DNA of 64,000 nt from Cornus controversa (lineage: Eukaryota; Streptophyta; Magnoliopsida; Cornales; Cornaceae), in NCBI GenBank assembly GCA_026545225.1, contig CM048849.1, positions 55,323,836 through 55,387,835 on the forward strand, written 5' to 3'. This document shows, piece by piece, positions 49,972 to 62,565 of the stretch. A program made the translations under genes and the position numbers. Under the pieces are notes generated by a model. It did not search any database and was not told the DNA's origin. It saw nothing but the letters and a program-made list of their open reading frames with translations. The stretch's first letter is position 1. Every line of letters begins with the position of its first letter.

Positions 49972-51540
49972 TCATGTGGTAGGTATGTCCAATTACTTTT
50001 ATAATCTTGCGGAGAATATGTTATTGAAAATCATAACTCATTGGGTTGCGTTTGGACTACCTAATTTGTACACATTTTTCATGTATATATATATATATAT
50101 ATTAATATATTAAACAAAATTCCCTTAATATTGTATCTACGACTGAGTTGGACATAGACCAGTGTTTTATGGCTGGCAAATGTTAATATAACATATTTTT
50201 CGGAGGAGAATTAAAGTCTTCATATAATATGGAAAATTTTCACTATCACTTCTAAGTATTTTTGTGAATGACACTAACATTTTCTAATTAATTGTGACTG
50301 TGGTCAATAACAGATTTTACTTGTGTCAACGAATGAATATTTAAAAAGATCAATTTTACCTTTGATTATTTTCTTTTTTTTTTTCTCAATTGATTGACTT
50401 ATTAACTAAAAGAAAATATTTAAATTCAAAGGTGAAATAGTAAAATAATACGCTTCTTTAACGTCATACAAAAATGTAAGAAAAAATAAAAAAATATATA
50501 GAGAAAGATGTAACAAGAAGAAATCCCAAGAGATGTAAATTACATTTGTCCATTTTTATAAATTATTAAAAACGGAATCAAACTTAAAATAAAGGTTTTT
50601 TTTTGTACTGGTCAAATAAACCAACGGTGGATACATTTACATCTATCGGCGAAAACCGTTGATGTGGGGTCGGTGGTCTTAACAAAGAAGTGGAGAACCG
50701 CGTGACAAGGGGGTGCATAACAAGTATCATGTGGCCCTTGGCAGTTATGAAATTAGTGCGTGTACGTGTTGCCTCTCATTAATACAACTTGTAGAATATG
50801 AATGTTGAAACAGTGCCATATGCATGCAGCATTTAATTAAGACATCAGTTTATTGAATAATTGAAAGCACAAGTAGGACGCACAGTGAGTCCATATGAAA
50901 TTTATTTATTTATTTATTTATTATCGGATCAAATAACTCACCCACAATAATTTGAACACTAGACCATCCACTTGTTTGTCTACCATGAAAGATGAGGGAA
51001 AATAAAATTTTGAAGAGAAGGAAAGTTTGTAATGTACATCTCATTTCTTGAGGTAAGCTTTCACAAAGCTTGCTAGAAATTGTTCGCGACTCTCTCTCTC
51101 TCTTCAAATTGCCATCTTTATTTATGAAAATTCATAAAACAATTTCAAGATATTATTTTTTTGTCACTCTTATTTTTGACTGCATTCAAAGTAAAACCGA
51201 ATGCAAAACTAAGAGAGACGCAAAAAATAGAAGAAAAAGGAAAAACCTCACACGCCATTACAAGGGAAAAAACAATATGAAAATGGACCAGAAACAACAT
51301 TTTCCAAAAATATATAATAAATTTCCCTGAAAATGGATCAGTATTCCACCATTCAACTAGAAGCCATAAGCATATCAATTAGTCTCTTAATCTTAAAAAA
51401 AGGAAAATAAAAATAAAGGAACAATTTACAATATGAAACCTAATAATATAAAAAGTTATATATACTAGTTAGTACGTACCATTGTTGCATTTTCAAAATC
51501 CTCAATTTTTCCATGTTTTTGGAACAAGCAAAAACCATCC
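49972..51540. other. Intergenic DNA downstream of the TWINKLE gene
   Basis: AT-rich, with (TA)n at 50084-50101 and a (CT)n stretch at 51091-51103. No gene that I can support. Confidence 0.5.
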
Positions 51541-51558
51541 TCCTCGTCAGATTAAGCA

Positions 51559-51617
51559 AGCATCCAGGTGAATGTGCCAGAATTGGTGGAACCACCTGAA
51601 GTTGTAGGTTTTCTTAA
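51559..51617 (-). CDS. Candidate terminal exon of the TWINKLE gene (uncertain)
   Basis: After exon 53051-52984, which ends with two bases of a codon, the next open segment in the right phase that I can find starts after TTAAG near 51617. It reads KPTTSGGSTNSGTFTWMLA then stop. The acceptor has a weak pyrimidine tract, and I cannot confirm that this ending belongs to TWINKLE. A second acceptor 17 bases further on gives a different frame. Treat it as a hint only. Confidence 0.2.
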
Positions 51618-52983
51618 GATGGACGACTCTGTTTTGAGTCTTTCCCCTCAGAAGTTTGAACAATGTCGATAAATTTGCCTGTTACCCTGTCCAAAGTTCA
51701 TATAATGAAGTTTGTTTAATACTTGTTTCATATCCTGTAGCCATACATGAAAATGATCACACACACACACACACATTGGATCAGTAACAATGTATTTGTG
51801 TATCCTAAGTCCTAAAAACTCCTTAGGCAAGGACACATATCCTAATTCCTAACTACAGACTAACATCTTAAGCATTTGCTTTAAATGCCTCTTCACATCG
51901 GACGAGACCCATAGAGCAGACATGAGAAAAGAAACACAACGAGGACTGGATACATGCTTTAAAGGACAAATGTCTTCCATGAGTTACGAAGACGATCTCT
52001 TGGCAACCTAAGACATGTTTACTATATGAATTTTTCCTCGAAAATTGGACATAAACCATTTGATACCCTTTTTTGCAAATTCAAGATTGAAAATTGTATT
52101 TAATTTTCAAACTTAAATAACCAACAAATTTGGAAAGGATGCCACTCCCAGCTCATTATAGTTGATAATGAACCTGATTTCTTGAATAGTCAGAATAATA
52201 ATTTGAGGTTGAAACACATGTTTCAAGAAAAAAATTCAAAAATATCTCCAAGGGTGAGCCCAAACGTTTTTCTGTATGATTTCAATTTAATTTTAATCAA
52301 AATCTAAAAATAAAAAGAAAAATGTTTTCAGAAACGACAGGAAACTAGCAAATTAAATACTAGTCAATTTCTTAATAATTAAAAAAAATTAATAGGAAAG
52401 AAAATGTGAAAAATATAATTTTCTTCTCTACTTCTTTCAACACCACACTTTAAAAATGGAGTCATTCCTAAAATTAGAGATAAAATGAAAGTAAACTAAC
52501 AAAGAAAGTTGTAGCCTTCTATAACAAAGAAAAATAACTTAAACATTAGGGAAACGTGACATGATCTACAATGAGTGGAATGCTAAGAGAAGTGAAAAAC
52601 CAAATTAACATAAGATAGTCAAAGATCTAGAAACGAGTGACTTGACAGAAATTATGGTCCTATCGACTGGAAAAAAAATGGCCCTAGAAAGAGGACTTGC
52701 AGAGAAAATTCACGTAGGAGACATTAGTGGTAGCTATAAAACTTTAAGACTTTAAGATAAGAACACCACATTTTGAGCAACTCTTTTTTTTCGTTGGAGT
52801 CCCAAGGTCTAACCATAAAAATCACATTCAGATCAAACATACAAAAATTTGCCCTTAAATTTTACTATAAGCAACTAAAATATTCTTCTACGAAGTCGCA
52901 TATAGCATATCATAAAAATAACAGTAACAAGCTAAAAAGTTGGATCTAGCATGCCATGGTAACTAAAATAAAAATCTTCGAAC

Positions 52984-55013
52984 CTGTCATACGATAAAAA
53001 GGCGTCACCTATGGTTCCTACGACCTTGTTCCGTACCTTTCTTACACAAACCTGAAAATACATTGTCCAAAATGAAAATTTTGAATATCATGTACAAAGA
53101 ATAAAATAATATGATGAATACACTTAAGAATAAACCCACTTGCACTTGATCAACGGGGCCAGCATCTTTATCCCTGTTCCGGTGAATAATAATCCCATTG
53201 TCACATTTATTTATGAAATGTGCACTTCCACTGATATCATACAAATTCGGAGGGCTCCCAACCCAATTATGCAACTGTTAGCAGATCGACAGGTTAGGAA
53301 AATGAAAATAAATATGTAAAAGAACGGAGAATTAAGGCTGCCAACCTGTCTTGGATGTGCTACAAACCAGACATGACAAGAGTGATGTTGAGCAAATCTT
53401 TTAACCTTTGTAAGCATCTGACTCACATATTCTGTTTCAGTCCTGTTTCAGATTCAATTAATTAACACTTGGAGAATGCACTATAAAGTAGATGTCCAAA
53501 ATAAGAAGGCAAGGACAAGAAATATGCGAGATAGGCAAATTTTTCATGAAGTTCTTCTAAATGGTTATTTTTCTTTTTCTAATCTAATTCTTCTTTCCTA
53601 CAAAAACGTAATAGACTGAGGAAATCATATGTAAAGCATAAGATACGAGCATTAAAATATTAGCTGGCGTTCTATATATATGCAGGGATAGTCAACTATT
53701 GGAACAGTTCTTCAAAACTTGAGCATCAAGTATACCTCCCAAAGACGCAAGATGGTTCAATTTCTGTCCCAGATGGTACTAATAACTAGGAATCACATCT
53801 GATTTAGCAAATGAATTAAACCCAAAGGTAAGGCCAAAAGAAAGACCAGGGCTTCAACTCTATCTGGCTTAAAAAGCCTGACTTGACCATAAGCAGCTAC
53901 GAAGATACATTCATCATCACAGATAGTGGCTACTCCACATTTTCTTTCAATAGACATCAAAGCTTATTTTCATGTAATTTGTAGTGATAGACCTCCACAA
54001 GGCATCTTTGACTACTGGCCGTCCATCCGCTTGACAGATTGTCAAGCAATTAGATGCAAATTGCATTAACAGCTTTTATAGGCCACTTTTGAGGTACTTT
54101 GTTTAGATAAATGAGAGCTGCACACTTACCTCAAGTGTTCTTGATAAAAGAGCCTGTCAAATTCAACAATAACAGACAATATCTTCTAGATAGAAATAGT
54201 ACAGGGAACAAACAGTCAATTTAGGTGCACTTTTTGGCAGAAAAGTATTTAAGTTTCAATGCTACCTAAAGACTAAACATGAGAAATAAAACAAGAGAGC
54301 TTAATATAAAAATGCAGGCATCTATGAGCAATCTCTCACTGTAAGTGATGAATCTCTGAGGAATGCCAGATTTCCAAAGAGCATTCCAGTGGGTATCAGA
54401 TTGAAAAGGTATGATATTCCAGAAGTTGCCAATATCTTAAACATCCAGCTATTTCACCCTGACTTGTCACAACAATGAGAACTTCAACATCCAGCTATTT
54501 CACCCTGGTTTTCACTTAAAGCTAATCCATGAGATGACGACAGTTTTTTTCCTTTAATAAGGGAATAAGCCAAACCTAAAGAATGAGAAACTCACAAAGT
54601 TCATCAGAGTTCACAGTTTGAGAACTTTGGGAGTTCACAAGTTAATTTCTACACGAACATAATTCTAAAAAGATATGAGGTGAAAGACTCACTGGCTCGC
54701 AGAACGCTGATGATCGAGCTCGTTGTATGGATCAATCACAAGTCCACGCACCCCATGTCTTAAAACTGCTGCTCTTGCAAGCCCAAGAACCCAGTTTATA
54801 CTTGGAAGGCAGTCATTTTCACACCTATTACACAATCCATAGGGTAAATAAACACAGGACATGAAACAAATTTACAGGCAACAGTATACACATCATCAAA
54901 AGCGAAATCATGTTGAACAAGATCTGCTTCATATAAAATAAAATCACAGTAAAAAAAATTAACAGCGTGACCGTACTCACCAGAATAGTTACAGTTGAAA
55001 AGATGTATTTTAT

Positions 55014-55055
<42 letters not shown>

Positions 55056-58000
55056 TACCTAATATGAACAATAATCTATATATTATACCGACACAAGTAT
55101 GTGTATCAAGTGCAGGTGTGTGTACAAGTATAGAACCTCCTTGAATTCAAATCTTAGGATATGTGGACCCAGCTTATTACAATGTGTCCAAAACTTGAAC
55201 ACATATACGTCAAGTCATTGTGGACACGTCTCGACATTTAAATGCAGAACATTTTATATAATAGCGTAATGTACTAGGAAGCACGGATACTTCTACGAGA
55301 GTAAAGTATCCGCATTGTGTCCGTATCGGATATCAATACTCCTCGAATACTCAAGGATATGTGTCCGATCCTTCCTAAACATATCCATAATTTTAAAATA
55401 TACTTTTTATTTCTAGCACGTATCCTATACTTCGCATATACTTCAGAATACATCTTTAACAAGTTTTAAACATTAAAATAAAGTTTTTCTAATAATAAGA
55501 TTATAGTATAATTGTTAAGAAAATTTTAAAATTTAATTAGAAAAGAAGTGTTGAGATATATATCGTGATTTCGTACAATTTATCCATGCAAATTATGCAA
55601 TATGACTCTTAACTCTTATTTTGTTTGTTAATCATAATATTTTATAAAGAAATGTTAATAACTCAATTTTTTATATATATAAAAATATAATTTATTATTT
55701 TTATCTTGTCATATCAAGCCGTACCCATATCCTATTTTTTTGAGATTTGTCGTATCATTGTATCTATATCGTATTGCACTCGTGTCCGTATCCACGCTTA
55801 ATAGGTAATGTATGATGTAATTGTTTTTTAAAATTTTACTCAATTATTGTTTTAATGAAATAGAATATGGTAAAAAAGTAGAATTCCATCCATCTTAGAA
55901 TTAAGAAATCCTAATTACCAAAAACAAAAGAATTAGGGAACCCTTTTTTGTTATCAAATTTGAACTTTGCCTTTTCTTCCATCATCACATGTAGAGGATC
56001 CATTTGTTTTAGGTAGGTGTGTTGGACAGATATCCCAAACCCATACCCATGCTGTATCGTGTCAACACAGGTATGATGAGAGGAATAGGAGGGTCCATGT
56101 AATACAGCGGGTAATTGCATTGCAGGGTAAGACCTTTATTGTGAGAAGTAGACTAAACAGGAACAATTCCCTCACAAAAGAAGCTGGGAACTAAAACTTT
56201 TCCAATGCAATCCTTCCATCAACTTGAGGTAAAAGAAACTTAACAACAAAAGCAAAGGGGAAAAGTAACTCGCAATGAAGGTAAGTTGCTTAACTTTGTC
56301 TGAATGGCATGATGTTCAAATTACCTGCTCACTGTTGTACTGATAAAGGTCTTACACATATGGTTTCTTTGTTTTCTGAAAGGCGAAATATATATTGTAT
56401 TAACAATTTTTAAACTTGTTCATATACTGTCATATTTCTTTTATTCTTTCAGGCTTAGTTTTACTCGTTCCCTTGTTAATCTTTTCAGTCAGTTAACTTC
56501 TCATTCTTTCACTCAGACACATGGTTATCCACTCATTCTCTTGAACTTGAAAATGTTTAAATATATTATCCTATGCATTGCACTCATTTAAAGCTAGTTC
56601 TTTTATGAAGGCAGATACCATCGTTTTATTCTAAAATGCTCCATGCAGAAAGCAATCTTGTGCAGACTGATCACCTTCACATCTAAGGATGGCAATTTCT
56701 TCTGACCAGGCGAAACCATTTTTTAATGTGGGGGCAGGTATGGGATTTGAAAATTGAACCCGAGTCGGGTTCGGGGCAAGTGCGGGCTTCTGTTTATCCC
56801 TCCCCACCCCGCCCTGATTATGTACAGTATTACCATTCTACCCCTATTCTTATTTGATATTACTAAGATTATCCCTATTTATATACTCCCTCCGTCTCAA
56901 TTTAAACGTCCACCTTTCCATTTTTAGCCGTCTCAAAATAAATGTCCCAATTAAAAAGTTCATACATTATTTTCTGTAACATTACCAAAGTACCCTTCTT
57001 CCATTAATATACACCCCTTAAAAAGTTGGATTCCCAAAAATAGTAAAAGGGTAGGTTTGAAAATTCATATACTCATACAATAAAAAATATTAAATACTAC
57101 TTCCTTAAAAAGTTGTGTTAGAAATAAAGAAAGATTGTATTGATTGAATTGATTTATTATGAACAATACATAAAGGTCTATTTATAGACACATAATCTTG
57201 AAAGCTAAGTAGACTTAGGAGAGAAAAAAAACCTAGTCCTAGATGGATTAGGAAAGGGTATAAGAAATCTTAGGTGATTTAGAATAAAACCAAAATAGTA
57301 AGTAAGGAACATAATCTTAAATATATTATCTGATAGCCCCCATCAAACTTAAGGTGAGTTATATAAAACCAACTTAAGTTTGGAGCAAAATCTTGAATGC
57401 ATACGGTTTGACGGAAGTCAAGCAATTTGGATCTTTTCGGTGAAGACGGCAAAGAAAATATAATAACAACACAACCCAACCCATGACAACAATCATTCGA
57501 TCCAGTCTAGAACAAATAACAAAAGAGCAATCGATTCACGATTGATTCACGGTGGCAAATGAAGAACTCGTCAAAGAAAAGTGTCATGGCATCACATGCC
57601 AAAAAATTTCCGGAGAACAAAACTCCTGAAGAACAAATCGACGGACAACAGTCTCGTTGCAAGAAAACAAAGTTTCTTCATGGCTCATCGTGGACTGGTG
57701 ATGATGCGTGCGGTGTTGGAGACATCACGTGAAACTAGCCGGAGAACAGACATCAAAATTGGCAAACTGGTGAAACACCCTTGTCTTGGACACAGCCACC
57801 GAGGAAGAGCTAGGTAATAAAGTTGGTGGCTGTGAAACGCAGATGGAAATTTGTATATATGTATATATATAAAACGGAAGCTATTTTCTATGATTTACCG
57901 AGACTGCCGGGGATGAAGGGCGATGGACAACGAAGACTACCAAGGCTTGGTAGGCTCTGATACCATGTTAGAAATAAAGAAAGATTGTATTGATTTATTA

Positions 58001-61000
58001 TGAACAATACATAAAGCCTATTTATAGGCACATAATCTTGAAGGCTAAGTAAACTTAGGAGACAAGAAATCCTAGTCCTAGATGGTTTAGGAAAGGGTAT
58101 AAGAAATCTTAGGTGATTTAGGATAAAACCAAAATAGTAAGGAACATAATATTAAATATATTATCTGACAAGTTGGATTCCCGAAAATGGACTTTTAATT
58201 TGAGATAAAGGGAGTATATGTAAGGAGACTAGGGTTCCTCATCACCCACTGCCTCTCTCCAACTCAAAGATACAATCTCATCTCACCCCCAAATCTGCTA
58301 CTCAACCGATTATAACTCATAAATGTACTCTCTTCACTCTTTACTGTTTGTCCACTATTGAGAGTTTGTGAGGAAGATTGTTGCTAAATAGATGTTAAGA
58401 AAGATTTTTGGGTTAGGTTTTGTTGCTTTTGAAATTAAATCTGAGGTGCATATTTTGATTGATTATGCCCATTAAACATAAAAGTTGTACAGATTCTGGT
58501 GTTGATTTAGCATCAATGATTGAGCAACCTTGAAGGAGAACGGGTGTAAGTATCCCGTTTATAAACGGGGACGGGTTGTGTGAGTTTAACCCGTCTTGGG
58601 TTCGGGCCAGGTATGGTCCAATCCTTTTGCTTAACAGGATTTAGGTTAACCCGTCCCATACCAGCCCCGTTGCCATCTCTATTCACATCTTTACAATAGC
58701 AACAAACTGGCTTAGCTGGATGGGACATGCTAGGCCCATTAATCAAAAATTCTACATAGCCATCCAGCAAGCTCGATGAACAGACACAAGGATGTGAGTA
58801 AGCCTTCATTGCACATGACTGAACTAGTGCCTACTTCTAACTCACCGTATGAGATAAAATGTATCGCTCAGCCATTGCTTCCCTTGCTGTAGTTCGTCAA
58901 CATTCATCCGTTCAACAGATTCTCCGTACCTAAGAAAGATTAGCCAGGACAGCATAAAAAGTTAAAAGTCATGAAATACACAATAAAGGATATGACAAAC
59001 CAAGAAACAAAAGTTCTAACTCATTTTCTTTTCTTTTCATTTTAATGTTTCAAAAAACTCAAACGTTCCAAAAATTAGTAGACCCGCCAATGACTGAACT
59101 AGTGCCTACTTGAAGGACATTATCATATTTTTTGCTACTTTTGTTGAAATTTAGCTTTAACTACCCATAATAGACAACATATACAAGCTTAACCAGTAAT
59201 TTTGAAACATGACATGGAAATAAGAAGCATAAATATGTGTTACAGTGTAATAGAAAGGAAGAATTTTCTACATCGAGAAACCACACCATAAGCATATCAC
59301 TATCAAGTCTGGCCCAGCCATACTCGAGATTCGAGAAAAATCAAATTCAGTCCAGCCTGGGGTCACCATATAATGAACCAGATATGGTGATTTGTAGACA
59401 TGGATGCAAGCGTAAGACAGACGTGAGAACATTCAACACCACAGCCCAAAAAACAAGCCATAGGGCATGGCCACACAGCAGTATATCATATATTATAAAA
59501 TTATTTTACATGATGGATTACTATGAGCATAACAAGATATATATTTTTAGTTCCTAGTAATCTACCTCTTTCATCATCCTCTTCTTTGCAATTATCACAT
59601 ATGAATGGGGTTGACCACATGAATTCTCTTTTCAGTTATTTTATATTACAAGTCAAGTCTCCTATTATATTTATCTTTTTAAATTCATTTCTAGTTACTT
59701 CATCCCATATTAGTTTTGGTTGGTCACTTTGCCTCTTACCATCTATACAAACTAATGTTTCTTTTCTTATCAATGCATCATTGCATCCATTTAATCTACG
59801 CTATATATATCCAAACCACCTAACCCTTTTCATTAATTTTTTTATCACTAATAGGCGCCACTGCTAATTTTAACCTCACACATTGACTATTCACTCTCTC
59901 TTCTAGTTACTGCTACCATCCATCTGAACATTCTTATCCCAGCTACATGAATGTGTCGCTCTTATTTCTTTTCTAAAGCCCAACTTGCTACTACATATAA
60001 GATAACTAACCTAATAACCATCCTATAGAATGTTCCATTTAACTAATTTGATATTTGTTTGTCACATGGATGTCACTAGCATATCTCCAATTTGTCCAGC
60101 CTGCTCCACTACTACTAACTACATCATCATCTATCCCCATCCTTTTCTATTATAGATCCTAAATATCGTAATCATTCTCTAATACTATATTAAAAATACA
60201 TTCCATATATTATGTTTTAGTTTTACAGTATCCTAAGTCTTTTTCTTTTAATGCATTTCTCCATGCTTTAAATTTTATTGGTAGCACTTTTAGAAGCATC
60301 TAATAGTACTATGCATCGGCAAACAACATGCACCAGTATCTCCTTCTATGTCCTTTGTTATTTTATCTAAGACTATGACAAATGAATATGGCTTAGCATT
60401 GATCCTTGATACAGAAAAATCACTACTCTCTCAACACGTAGGACGAATTCTAGTCATTGTTTGACAATACATATCCTGAATTATAAGTTTTTATACGGAT
60501 CCATTTTCTTTGTAAAGCCCACCAAGTTATGCCATTGGTACTCTATCATATGCCTTCTCCAAGTCTATGAAAACCATGTGAAAATCTTTTTCTTTTTCTT
60601 GTCTTATTTCAACATGCTTTTACTAATTGTCTTACCATATCAATAGCCTCCACAATGGATCTTCCAGTAATAAATCCAAATTGGTTATAGGATATTACAT
60701 GAATTACGCAACTTTTGTGTAATTAAATAGGGGTCAAACTGGATAATGATCAAGATACTTAATATTAGGAATGCAACTGATAAATGAACAAAGTATCAAA
60801 TATGGGGGCCATTAACAAAATATAAAAGTTTGAGTGGTACTTAATAAGGAATCAGTTTACAAGAAAAGAGGGGAAAGGAAAAACGCATCTAACATTTGTT
60901 CTGTGATAAAGTTTCAATTATTTTTGTTCTTAATGTATGTCATTTAAAACATTGAAAGATGAATTATTTGGATAAAAAGTTACTCTAGAGCCATTTTCAA

Positions 61001-61659
61001 CATGTCTTACATGTAGCAACCTGTCAAATTTTATCCTTCTTTTTCCCTTTTTTTATTGAATTTAAGGATTTTGAGTAGATGGAACAAGGGCAATCAATAT
61101 ATGATCAACCTGTAATCTGGAATGCTAAGTGTATCAAGTCCAACAGTTAAATGATCAATGGTGGATTCCCAAGAAGGTACCAAGGGGTCTAAGAATATCA
61201 AGTATTTCTTTTCACACACAAGCATTGTGCACTACTGTATGTGTGTGTACATTTGCTGGAAACTAATTCTTATGTGGGGATGGTTGCATCTGATTGAAGC
61301 AATTTTTATACCCATGTGAAGCTCTTCCGAAACATGTATTAAGGTCTCCCAAGCTCTTTCTCCAAGAATTTAGCTAAAAATCTAATCAAATAAATTTTAC
61401 CAGTCTTCCATTGGATTCTCAATGTTAAGACTTAATTACAATCAAAATTCAAAGTTACTTGGTTTAGCAAGACCATCATAACTCATTAAGTTTAAAATAA
61501 GTTAGATTCATGATGACATACTTTTTGTCACTTAAGCATGAAAACAGAGAACCAAGTATGGGCAAAACAAGAATGATCTACACAATTTCAAAGTTACCTG
61601 GTATTAAAGAAGGGCTTCTTTATGCGTTTCTCCAAAAGTTTTCTTGCATGCTCCCGGAC
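52984..61659 (-). CDS. TWINKLE: TWINKLE organellar DNA helicase-primase, 3' part
   Basis: Six exons of the C-terminal RecA-like helicase domain: 61659-61598 (VREHARKLLEKRIKKPFFNT), 58929-58846 (YGESVERM to DTFYLI), 54824-54693 (CENDCLPSINW to NELDHQRSAS), 53442-53346 (TETEYVSQM to WFVAHPRQ), 53274-53140 (LHNWVGSPPNLYDISGS to DQVQ) and 53051-52984 (VCVRKVRNKVVGTIG to LSYD). All junctions are GT-AG and the codon phases join exactly. Motifs seen: Walker B-like GLVIDPYNEL, helicase H3 HVWFVAHPRQ and H4 NLYDISGSAHFINKCDNG. The family is dual-targeted to plastids and mitochondria and unwinds and primes organellar DNA. The primase half and transit peptide must lie beyond the right edge. The last coding segment after 52984 is uncertain. 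Introns of 4.0 and 2.7 kb hold many transposons, but no coding exon seen is broken. Confidence 0.93.
55017..55051. repeat. (TA)n microsatellite in a TWINKLE intron
   Basis: An uninterrupted run of TA dinucleotides. Similar runs occur at 31831-31866 and 33281-33313. Confidence 0.85.
55274..55804. mobile_element. hAT-like MITE (CACGG family) in a TWINKLE intron
   Basis: 531 bases from CTAGGAAGCACGGATAC to GTATCCACGCTTAATAG, with an 8-bp duplication GTAATGTA (55266-55273, 55805-55812). No coding content. Confidence 0.85.
56886..58214. mobile_element. Stowaway MITE, middle layer of the nest
   Basis: Starts CTCCCTCCGTCTCAATTTAA after TA and ends AATTTGAGATAAAGGGAG before TA, the classic Stowaway (Tc1/mariner) ends. 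Without the TRIM it is 269 bases, a normal Stowaway length. Confidence 0.85.
57116..58170 (-). mobile_element. TRIM retrotransposon, inner layer of the nest
   Basis: Two LTRs, 57116-57335 (220 bases) and 57966-58170 (205 bases), with a 5-bp duplication AGTTG (57111-57115, 58171-58175). Sense is minus. A perfect primer-binding site TGGTATCAGAGCC (57965-57953 reversed) for initiator-Met tRNA adjoins the 5' LTR, and a G-rich polypurine tract (57336-57350 reversed) adjoins the 3' LTR. The 630-base interior has no gag or pol. All replication signals in cis are intact, so it would depend on a partner element. Confidence 0.93.
59545..60700 (-). pseudogene. RTE-type LINE reverse transcriptase fragment
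   Basis: Minus-strand text matches the middle to end of an RTE reverse transcriptase: NQFGFITGRSIVEAIDMVRQ, then MVFIDLEKAYDRVP-like text across a frameshift, DKITKDIEGD, YLGSIIEKDGGIDDDV, AGWTNWRYASD, MFRWM and RVRWFGYI. Many stops and frameshifts. It lies in the TWINKLE intron between exons 61598 and 58929, opposite to no gene, in gene sense. Confidence 0.85.
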
Positions 61660-62204
61660 CTAAGGATCAATGAAATAGTAATGGATTAAAAGGAACACGA
61701 GTAGAAATAGTATCACGTGCAATTTGGAACAGGGGGAAACAGTTCAAATGTATAGACAAATTTATGCATTAGAGAGGTTATTGTAAACTGTGCTTGTAGA
61801 CAAATAACTAAGTAGTCATGATATTACACATTGTTATGACAGGTGTGACACTACTCACCATAGACAATCCCATGATGGACACCTATCAACACAATAATGT
61901 CTAGCACTGGTCTGAGCAACTATAAAAGAGGTCCATCTTTATTACCAAAACCATGAACAGAGATTTAAGGATGATGCTTCATTTTTCTTTAACTCTCTAT
62001 AACTCATCTACATACATAACGAATTTGCATATAATGCAAACCTGTTTGTATGATGAAGATACACACATGTACTAGATTCGAACAATTATTTGTTCATGTC
62101 AAATCATGAAATTTGTGCATGTGTCTACAAATGACAGCACGTTTAAGAACTTAATTTACTGGGTGATTTATTCAATATTTTATAACATATACATAAGTGA
62201 GTGT

Positions 62205-62565
62205 GGCGGAAATTTGAATATTGAGATGTATATGCAGTGAGCCTAGAAAGGATAGAATTAGAAATGATCACATTTGGGAGATGGTTGGAGTAGCACAAAT
62301 TGGAGATAAAATGAGAAAATCGGTTAAGATGGTTTGGACATGTGCAAAGAGGACCTTTGAATGCGCCAGTTAGGAAGAGTGACATAGTCCACATTGAGGT
62401 TAGGGGAAGGGGAAGACCAAAGTAAATGTGGGTAGAGTTAGTGAAGAATGATACGATAGCACGTGGTTTGACTGAGGCTATGACTGTACAAAGAGTGGAA
62501 TGAAAAGATAGGATTCATGTAGCCGGTCCACAAGTAGTTGGGAAAAAGGCCTTGTTGTTGTTGTA
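62205..62565 (+). pseudogene. RTE-type LINE 3' end fragment, plus strand
   Basis: Plus-strand text RIRNDHIWEMVGVAQIGDKM, then FGHVQRRPLNAPVRKSD (after a frameshift), RGRGRPK and DRIHVAGPQVVGKK, ending in TTGTTGTTGTTGT, the simple-repeat tail typical of RTE LINEs. Antisense to the TWINKLE gene and opposite to the fragment at 59545-60700. Confidence 0.85.

Larger units (their letters stand above)
56684..58681. mobile_element. hAT-like MITE, outer layer of a triple nest
   Basis: Ends TAAGGATGGCAA and TTGCCATCTCTA with an 8-bp duplication TTCACATC (56676-56683, 58682-58689). Without the nested insertions it is about 667 bases and is rich in GGGTTCGGG and ACCCGTCT-type sequence. Confidence 0.88.

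Noticed and set aside
57953..57965. tRNA-like sequence
   Set aside because: Only the 13-base complement to the tRNA 3' end is present; it is the TRIM primer-binding site.
61840..61930. A possible further TWINKLE exon ending before GTGAGTAG at about 61857
   Set aside because: The translation does not resemble the family upstream of VREHARKL, and the phase cannot be supported.
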